A stretch of DNA of 7,357 bases from Thermoflexales bacterium. GTDB lineage: Bacteria > Chloroflexota > Anaerolineae > Fen-1058. The DNA is taken from NCBI GenBank assembly GCA_030834835.1, contig JAUQXD010000606.1:1-7357 (forward strand), given 5' to 3'. Positions within the stretch are counted from its first letter, which is position 1; every line of letters begins with the position of its first letter. Below, piece by piece: positions 1-5,500 of this stretch. Below the pieces are notes generated by a model. The model was not told the origin of the DNA. It saw only the letters and a list, made by a program, of their open reading frames with translations, and did no database searches. The position numbers and the translations under genes are program-made.

Positions 1-1965
1 ATCACCCTCAGCGATCGTGTGTCCAACAAGCCGTTGACTTTCGGCGGCATCACCTACGGCGACGGGCGCGGCTATCCGCAGCCCTTCCACACCGGCGAGA
101 CCGAAGACTTCTATGCGCGGCCTGAAGGCGTGGCCGGAGCCGGGGCGGATGTGGACGTGGATTTGAGCGGCGTGGCGAAGTGGGATATGCAGCCAGGCCC
201 GCTGGGACGGGCGACGGCCATCACCCCGACCGGCGAAGTCCGCTTCAAGATCGATTACAGCAATATCGGTTCGCGACCGGCCAGCGGCGCGGTGCTGACC
301 TTCTCGATCCCGACGGCCCTGCAGGGCATCTCGCCCACGGTGCTGCACGCGCCCGGCATTCCGGCGGGCAACATCACACGCACCAACATGGCCGTCTCGT
401 TCCTGCTGCCCTACATCGAGCAAGACAACGTCTATCGCATCCTGCTGGGCTGGCCCATCGAAGCGACGAATCTGGCGGCTGGAAATGCTCTCGGCGGACA
501 CTTGCACCGCGCTGCGGATGCAGTGCAGGTGTTGCCAAATCCGCCGTTCAGGACTGCTGGATTTGGCAATCCAGCAGGAGCACCCGCTCGGGCCAACGCT
601 CTGGGCAGTTACACGCCGCACGTCAACGTCCAGCTGCCCGGCGATCTCGATCTGAGCAACAACTCGATCACCACCACCATCACGCCCACGCGACCCTCGC
701 CCATCATCGCCATCCTCATCGGCCTGCTGACCGATCCATGGGGCACGGCCGAGACGACCTGCCGCACGACGGTGGATTTTGTGGGGCAAGGCACGCCCGG
801 CGAAAGCGTAAACCTGTTCCTAGATGGACTGCCCGCAGGTAGCGCGCTGCTCGATGAAGAGGGCCTGTTCTACTTCCAACTGACCAATCTCAGCGCGGGA
901 CGGCATCGGGTTACGGCACGTTATAGCAACGGCTCACTCCTGCGCCCGGAGATTCAGTCTCCGCGCGATGCGGCCTCGGGTCTGCCGACCGGCCTGATCG
1001 ATGTCAATCCGTCGCTGCCCTTCGATCCCAAGAGTCTGACTTTCACCGACAGTCAGGGGCGCATCACCCATCCACGGACGCTGGGCATTTCGGATGGCAC
1101 CTCAAACACGATGATGTTTGGCGAGCTCACGAGCGGCGAGACGTATGAGCTGGGCGTGAATAGCTGCTCCAATGTGCCGAACCAAAACTTCAAGGCTACA
1201 TTTGAGGACGTTCTGATCAGCAGCCTGCGCGATGACGATGGCGACGGACGCTACACCGGGACGTTCACCTACAACCCGATCGCGCCGCGTAGCCCGTTGG
1301 CTGCCAGCGCCGCCAGCATCTTCCGCTTCAGCGTCACTAATGGCGGCCTCGAGCAAAGTTACGATCTGAGTGTGCAGCCGATCGTGTCCGCCACGGTGCG
1401 CGATGCACTCACGCAGCAGCTGCTCGCCAATGCCGCCCTCACTTTGCTAGGCGCGCAACTGGAAGCGGGCACGGAAGCGATCTTCAGCGCGTGGACGAGC
1501 GCGGCGCTGGGGCAGCCTAATCCGCAAACCACCGGCGTCGATGGCGCGTACAACTTCAACTCGCCGGGCAGTATCAATCGGGTGGATGTGGTTCGATCGG
1601 GCTACCAGCCGTATCGTTCATACGACCTCGCTTCGGACAATGGCTCGATCGCGCAGGACATCGATCTGACGCCGGTAATCGCGGGTGCGGCGACACACAC
1701 CATCTACGTCACCGAGCACGGCTTTGAACCGGCCACGCTCAAGGTCGCGCCGGGCAGCATCGTCGAGTGGGTCAACGTCGATCTGGCGGAGCATACCACG
1801 ACGAATACCACGTGGGACAGCGGTGTGCTGAGCGCGGGACACAGCTACAAGTTCCAGTTGAACGCGCAGGGCACGTATACCTACGCCGACGCAACCAATC
1901 CTGAGAACGTCGCGGTGATTGTGGTGGAAGGTTATCGGTTGTATCTGCCGCTGATTGTGCGCTAA
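1..1965 (+). CDS. Secreted multidomain protein (GEVED / DUF11-like / Ig-like / carboxypeptidase-regulatory-like / cupredoxin-like), 5'-truncated
   Basis: The frame is open from base 1 to the TAA at 1963-1965, giving 654 visible residues (counted from base 1); the true start lies upstream. Residues 1-40 end in GETEDF (32-36 GETED), like the end of a GEVED domain. Residues about 50-225 look like a DUF11-type beta-sandwich ending in LSNNS, interrupted by an apparent insert (162-201). About 250-330 is Ig-like. Residues 411-416 (DDDGDG) form an acidic, possibly calcium-binding loop before a strand-rich segment. About 460-560 resembles a carboxypeptidase-regulatory or CNA-B repeat (NPQTT, DGAYNF, GYQPYRSYDL). 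About 565-643 is cupredoxin-like, and the protein ends in YLPLIVR. It is almost certainly exported, with only two visible cysteines (254, 389). No enzymatic motif is seen, so a surface structural or adhesive role is inference. Domain names come from recalled family patterns; the ORF itself is secure. Confidence 0.85.
   Translation: MTLSDRVSNKPLTFGGITYGDGRGYPQPFHTGETEDFYARPEGVAGAGADVDVDLSGVAKWDMQPGPLGRATAITPTGEVRFKIDYSNIGSRPASGAVLTFSIPTALQGISPTVLHAPGIPAGNITRTNMAVSFLLPYIEQDNVYRILLGWPIEATNLAAGNALGGHLHRAADAVQVLPNPPFRTAGFGNPAGAPARANALGSYTPHVNVQLPGDLDLSNNSITTTITPTRPSPIIAILIGLLTDPWGTAETTCRTTVDFVGQGTPGESVNLFLDGLPAGSALLDEEGLFYFQLTNLSAGRHRVTARYSNGSLLRPEIQSPRDAASGLPTGLIDVNPSLPFDPKSLTFTDSQGRITHPRTLGISDGTSNTMMFGELTSGETYELGVNSCSNVPNQNFKATFEDVLISSLRDDDGDGRYTGTFTYNPIAPRSPLAASAASIFRFSVTNGGLEQSYDLSVQPIVSATVRDALTQQLLANAALTLLGAQLEAGTEAIFSAWTSAALGQPNPQTTGVDGAYNFNSPGSINRVDVVRSGYQPYRSYDLASDNGSIAQDIDLTPVIAGAATHTIYVTEHGFEPATLKVAPGSIVEWVNVDLAEHTTTNTTWDSGVLSAGHSYKFQLNAQGTYTYADATNPENVAVIVVEGYRLYLPLIVR
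484..606 (+). repeat. Apparent in-frame palindromic insertion with flanking direct repeats
   Basis: AATGCTCTCGGC (484-495) and AACGCTCTGGGC (595-606) match at 10 of 12 bases and lie 111 bases (37 codons) apart, so both encode Asn-Ala-Leu-Gly. Between them are two overlapping perfect inverted repeats. TTGCCAAATCC (532-542) pairs with GGATTTGGCAA (559-569), and CTGCTGGATT (554-563) pairs with AATCCAGCAG (568-577) around a 4-base loop. Removing one repeat plus the intervening sequence rejoins a smooth beta-sandwich sequence (AAGNALGSYTPHVNV). The repeats and pairing are read directly; insertion is inference. Alternatively this could be an ordinary loop of the domain with chance symmetry. Confidence 0.55.
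1693..1935 (+). other. Cupredoxin-like domain lacking type 1 copper ligands
   Basis: Residues 565-645 of the first protein carry the cupredoxin pattern: a strand with GFEPATLKVAPGS, then VEWVN, a His after Ala-Glu (His598), DSGVLSAG, and a GTYTYAD turn near the end. His598 sits where the first copper-ligand histidine is expected. The C-terminal ligand loop has no Cys, no second His and no Met; it reads YADATNPENVA. A type 1 copper site is therefore unlikely and the domain is probably structural. Confidence 0.65.
1933..1962 (+). other. C-terminal YLPLIVR tail motif
   Basis: The last ten residues of the first protein (645-654) are YRLYLPLIVR, directly before the TAA. Tails of the form aromatic-LPL-hydrophobic-Arg recur, as far as I recall, on many secreted Chloroflexota proteins, which suggests an uncharacterised sorting or anchoring signal. 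The residues are seen directly; the function is inference. Confidence 0.5.
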
Positions 1966-1966
1966 T

Positions 1967-2034
1967 GCCTCACCCCCCAACCCCCTCTCCAATCGACGGT
2001 TGTTTGTCGATTGGAGAGGGGCCGGGGGTGAGGC
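1967..2034. repeat. REP-like long palindrome after the stop codon
   Basis: GCCTCACCCCC (1967-1977) pairs with GGGGGTGAGGC (2024-2034), and CCCCTCTCCAATCGAC (1982-1997) pairs with GTCGATTGGAGAGGGG (2006-2021). The two stems are separated by a small internal loop (1978-1981 opposite 2022-2023) and capped by an 8-base loop (1998-2005). This is 27 base pairs in total, starting one base after the stop codon. The CCTCACCCCC...CCTCTCC core is a motif I recall from dispersed intergenic repeats in several bacterial phyla. No T-run follows, so it is not a canonical intrinsic terminator, although such a stem may still end or stabilise the upstream mRNA. Confidence 0.85.
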
Positions 2035-2058
2035 GTGGATCGCTTTTCTGTTCCGAAT

Positions 2059-2064
2059 AAGGAG
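2059..2064 (+). promoter_or_regulatory. Ribosome binding site for the DUF4242 gene
   Basis: AAGGAG lies six bases before the ATG at 2071. This close match to the Shine-Dalgarno consensus fixes that ATG as the start and argues against an alternative GTG at 2064, which overlaps the site and is in another frame. Confidence 0.8.
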
Positions 2065-2070
2065 TGATCG

Positions 2071-2343
2071 ATGCCCCGCTATCTCGTCGAGCGCACCTAT
2101 CCCGAACGATTCGATATACCGTTAAACGAAGTGGGCCAGCAGCGCTGCCAGACCATCATCGACAGCGACGCGCTGGACGGCGTGACGTGGCTGTGCTCCT
2201 ACGTGACCACCGACAAGCGCAAGACCATTTGTGTGTGCGATGCGCCCACGCCGGAAGCGGTGCGCCGTGCGGCCCAGCGCAACGACCTCCCCATCGACCG
2301 CATCACCGAAGTGCGCGTGTTTGAGCCGTATTTTAGCCTGTGA
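2071..2343 (+). CDS. DUF4242 family small protein
   Basis: A 90-residue protein with ATG start, strong Shine-Dalgarno site and TGA stop at 2341-2343. It matches the DUF4242 pattern along its whole length: MPRYLVERTYP at the N-terminus, GVTW (37-40), SYV (43-45), DKRKT (48-52), DAPTPEAVRRAA (57-68) and ITEVRVFEPYF (78-88). Family members are single-domain proteins of about 85-95 residues with a ferredoxin-like alpha/beta fold; a Streptomyces coelicolor member (SCO4226) was, as I recall, described as nickel-binding. There is no signal peptide, so it is cytoplasmic. Its role here is unknown. Cys42 and Cys56 occupy positions that I recall as His and Tyr in common relatives (WxHSYV, CVYDAP), which could alter any metal site. 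Palindromes flank the gene on both sides, suggesting a monocistronic unit. The family call is confident; nickel binding is not shown by the sequence. Confidence 0.88.
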   Translation: MPRYLVERTYPERFDIPLNEVGQQRCQTIIDSDALDGVTWLCSYVTTDKRKTICVCDAPTPEAVRRAAQRNDLPIDRITEVRVFEPYFSL

Positions 2344-2364
2344 TTGCGCCTTGACAACGCTCAA

Positions 2365-2382
2365 GTCGGCGTCCCCGCCGAC
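2365..2382 (+). terminator. Short hairpin after the DUF4242 gene, possible weak terminator
   Basis: GTCGGCG (2365-2371) and CGCCGAC (2376-2382) form a perfect 7-base-pair GC-rich stem with a TCCC loop, 21 bases after the stop codon. Its position fits a transcript end, but no T-tract follows, so it may only stabilise the 3' end. Confidence 0.4.
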
Positions 2383-2410
2383 CGCTTAGCGCCCAATCGA
2401 TTCGCTCAGA

Positions 2411-2437
2411 CCTGCGAAGTGTCCCTGACTCCGCAGG
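2411..2437. repeat. Imperfect inverted repeat upstream of the -10 box
   Basis: CCTGCG (2411-2416) pairs with CGCAGG (2432-2437). After one A/C mismatch, AGT (2418-2420) pairs with ACT (2428-2430), leaving a 7-base loop. It ends 19 bases before the TATAAT box, overlapping the expected -35 position, so it could be a transcription-factor site or an upstream terminator stem. The function is inference. Confidence 0.35.
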
Positions 2438-2456
2438 GCTTTGGCGTTAATTGGTT

Positions 2457-2462
2457 TATAAT
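2457..2462 (+). promoter_or_regulatory. Candidate -10 box for the A2M gene
   Basis: A perfect TATAAT hexamer in an AT-richer patch of the intergenic region, about 92 bases before the A2M start codon. No good -35 hexamer lies 16-18 bases upstream and there is no TG extended -10. A housekeeping-sigma promoter is plausible but may need an activator. It would give an untranslated leader of roughly 85 bases. Confidence 0.45.
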
Positions 2463-2516
2463 CGGTCAGGAACAAATATCCTTGCCTCAGCGTCTGATCC
2501 ATAGCCCGTTTTGTGG

Positions 2517-2535
2517 GGCAAGATGCTCGCTTGCC
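2517..2535 (+). repeat. Leader hairpin just upstream of the A2M ribosome binding site
   Basis: GGCAAG (2517-2522) and CTTGCC (2530-2535) form a perfect 6-base-pair stem with a 7-base loop, ending eight bases before the Shine-Dalgarno site. GGGC at 2516-2519 can instead pair with GCCC at 2504-2507, so two alternative folds exist. Neither occludes the Shine-Dalgarno site itself. Confidence 0.3.
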
Positions 2536-2543
2536 TTACGCCT

Positions 2544-2549
2544 GGAGGA
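2544..2549 (+). promoter_or_regulatory. Ribosome binding site for the A2M gene
   Basis: GGAGGA is followed by five bases and then the ATG at 2555. This supports the start that leaves a lipoprotein signal peptide at the very N-terminus. Confidence 0.8.
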
Positions 2550-2554
2550 ATCGA

Positions 2555-5500
2555 ATGAAGACGCATCGCCTGCTGATCGCTGTCTCGCTGCTGCTGATCG
2601 CTGTATTTGCCCTCTCGAATTGCAGTTCACCCACGCCCGTGCCGCCCACGCCGGTGCCGCCGCCGGACACGTCCACACCCTTCATCGTGTCGACGCCGTC
2701 GGTCCCGCTGCCGTCGCTGGATTTGCCCACGCTGACGCCGACGTCGCAACCCACCCCGCTGCCGACGAAACCGCGCCCCGGCTACACCCCCGTGCCCGAT
2801 AGCGTGATCTCGCCCGTCGTGATCAACCGCTCGCCGCTGGCGGGTGAGACCGCCAAACCCGATGGAGCGATCCAACTCGTCTTCGATCGTGCGATGGACA
2901 AGGCGGCGGTCGAGTCGGCGTTCCAGGTCTATCCGCAGGTGAAGGGCCAACTGGCGTGGCAGGACGATCGGACGCTGGTCTTCACGCCCGCCGAGAAGTT
3001 GGCACGCGCCGGCATCTACGATGTGGTGCTCGATCAACGCGCGCGTGATGCGCAGGGCGCGCCGCTGAATCAAGCCTATCAATTCCGCTTTGCGACGGCG
3101 GGCTTTTTGGAAGTGGCGCAAGTGATCCCCGCGCCCTCCACCGCCGATGCCGAACCCGGCTCGTCGATCACCGTGATCTTCAATCGGCCTGTCGTGGCGC
3201 TGACCAACCTCGATGCGCAGAAAGATTTTCCGCAGCCGGTGAGTTTAACGGCCAACGGCGAACCGATCGCGGGTGCGGGCGAATGGCTCAACACCTCGAT
3301 CTATGTGTTCAAGCCCGCCCAGCCCTTGCCCGGTGGCACGATCATCACCGCCAAAGTAGGGGCGACCCCGGGTGGTCGCCCGCTGGTCGATACCGACAAC
3401 AATCCGCTGGCCGCCGACTACACGTGGCAGTTCGCCGTGATGCCGCCGAAAGTGGTGTACATCACGCCCGGCAACGGCTCGGCGCAAGTGCCCATCGAGT
3501 CGCCCATCGTCGTGCAGTTCAATCAGCCCATTAGCCTTGATTCGGCGCGTGAGCATTTCTCGCTCACGTCCTCGACGGGGCAGAGCGTGCCGCTGACCTT
3601 CGACGTGCTGAGCGAGACGCTGACCGTAACGCCGACAAATCGCCTTGATTTTGAGGCCGCTTACGTGATCAAGATCACGGCGGGCCTCACGGGCCGATCG
3701 GGTGGCAGCGGTATGCGCGAGTCGGTAAACGCTTTGTTTACCACCGTGCCTTTGCCCAGGATCATCAGCACCGATCCCAAAGACGGCGAACGGGATGCGT
3801 ATTCGTATACCGGCTTCACCATCCGCTTCAACACCACGATGAATCACGATACGGTGATGGATCACCTGTCGTTCAATCCGCCGCTGTCGCCGACGCAGGT
3901 GTACACCTACGGTTACGGCGAATCGTTCGGCATGAACTTCGGCGCGCAGCCCAGCACCGATTACGAAGTAAAGATCACGCCCGGCATTGAAGACCCGTAC
4001 GGCAATAAGACGCAAGAGTCGTTGACTGTGCGCTTCCGCACGCGCGATCTGGAACCCAACGTGAACCTGCACGTGCCGAACTTTGTGGGCACGTACAACG
4101 CTTACGATCCGACGCAGGTCTATGTGGTCAACACCAACATCAAGACGCTCGACCTGAAGTTATATCGCCTGAACGCCGATCGCTTCCCGACGCTGCAAAA
4201 TTATGCCTACGACACTAATCTGCCGACCGGTGAGTTGATGCGGCAGTGGTCGCAGCCAGTCGAAGCGCCGCTCAACAAGATTCAGGCCACGCGGCTGGAT
4301 ATGGTCGAAGGCGGCGGCTCACTGGCGCCCGGCCTGTACATGCTGGACGTGAATTCGCCGCAACTGAGGCCGGAGTCGGGCTATTACAATCGACGGCATG
4401 TGCTGGTCATCGGCCGCAATAACATCACCCTGAAATCTTCGCAGTCCGGCGCGCTGGCCTGGGTCACCGATTATCAATCGGGTCAGCCTGTGCCCAATGT
4501 ACCGGTGACGTTCTTTGCCTATGATGACAAACGGCTCGGCACGGTCGCGACTGATGCGCAAGGCTTAGCCGCTGTGACGGACAGCGGCGTTATCGGCGCG
4601 TTTGCACTGGAACCGTTCGCGGCCGCCTCCAATGATTGGAGCAGTGGCATTAGTCAATATGATTTTGGCTTGAGCGGCGGCTATAGTTCGGGTGATCAAT
4701 ATCGTGGCTATCTGTACACCGATCGGCCGATCTATCGTCCGGGGCAGACCGTGAAGTTCAAGGGCATCGTGCGCGGCGAGAACGACGTGAAGTTCAGCCT
4801 GCTCAACCTGAGCAGTGTGCGCGTCGTGATCAACAGCCCCAACGGCGAGAGTGTATTCGATCAACAACTGCCGTTGAATCAACTGGGTACGTTTGCCAGT
4901 GAAGTGAAGTTAGCCGACGGCGCAGCCCTGGGTCAATACTACGTCAACGTCGAATCGAGCGTGTTTAACTTTGGCGCGGCCTTTACCGTGGCCGCGTATC
5001 GCGCGCCGGAGTTTCAGGTCAACGTCACGCCCAAAGATCAAGAAATTGTGCGCGGGCAAAGCACTACCGCCAACGTCGAAGTGAGTTACTTCTTCGGCGG
5101 CGGCGTGGCGAACCGGCCCGTGCAGTGGAATGTGTTGGCCGAAGACTTCAACTTTACGCCGCCGTGGGGGGGCAACTATCGCTGGACGGACAGTGATGAT
5201 CCGTGGCGGTGCTTCGATTGCTGGTGGTACTTCCGCCAGGCCCCGCCGCCGCAGCCCATCCTCAGCGGATCGGGCACGACCGACGCGCGCGGCAACCTCA
5301 CGATCGAACTGCCCGGCAACCTGCTGCGAAACGGTGCGCCCATCAGCGAATCGGTGCGATTGACGATCGAAGCGACGGTGACGGGCAACGACAATCAAGT
5401 GATCAGCGGGCGCGGCTCGATCATTCGGCACAGCGGCGACTTCTATGTGGGCGTGCAGACGCGCGCTTACGTGGGCGAAGCCAATAAGTCCAGCACCATC

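Noticed and set aside
1081..1125. SDGTSNTMMFGE resembling the DUF1559 signature of planctomycete pilin-like proteins
   Set aside because: The rest of the domain and the N-terminal type IV pilin-like helix of DUF1559 are absent, and the segment sits mid-protein among beta-domains. Treated as coincidence.
1693..1935. Functional blue copper protein domain
   Set aside because: The required Cys and second His ligands are missing from the C-terminal loop.
19..1965. GTG at 19 as the true start of the first protein
   Set aside because: The frame is open through base 1 and the residues before the GTG (ITLSDR) fit the GEVED-like domain pattern, so the gene starts upstream of the window.
1967..2034. 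Canonical intrinsic terminator
   Set aside because: The stem is strong but no T-run follows on either strand, so it is listed as a REP-like palindrome.
2351..2356. TTGACA consensus -35 hexamer
   Set aside because: No -10-like hexamer occurs 16-18 bases downstream (the region is GC-rich), and the TATAAT at 2457 is about 100 bases away.
2344..2802. 152-codon open frame overlapping the intergenic region and the A2M start
   Set aside because: It lacks a ribosome binding site, resembles no family, and overlaps the well-supported A2M signal peptide in another frame.
3360..3742. Short perfect inverted repeats in the A2M coding region (3360-3381, 3548-3568, 3724-3742; also 4627-4641 and 6445-6460)
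   Set aside because: Stems are 7-8 base pairs. About four perfect 7-base stems with short loops are expected by chance in a window this size, so they are not significant.
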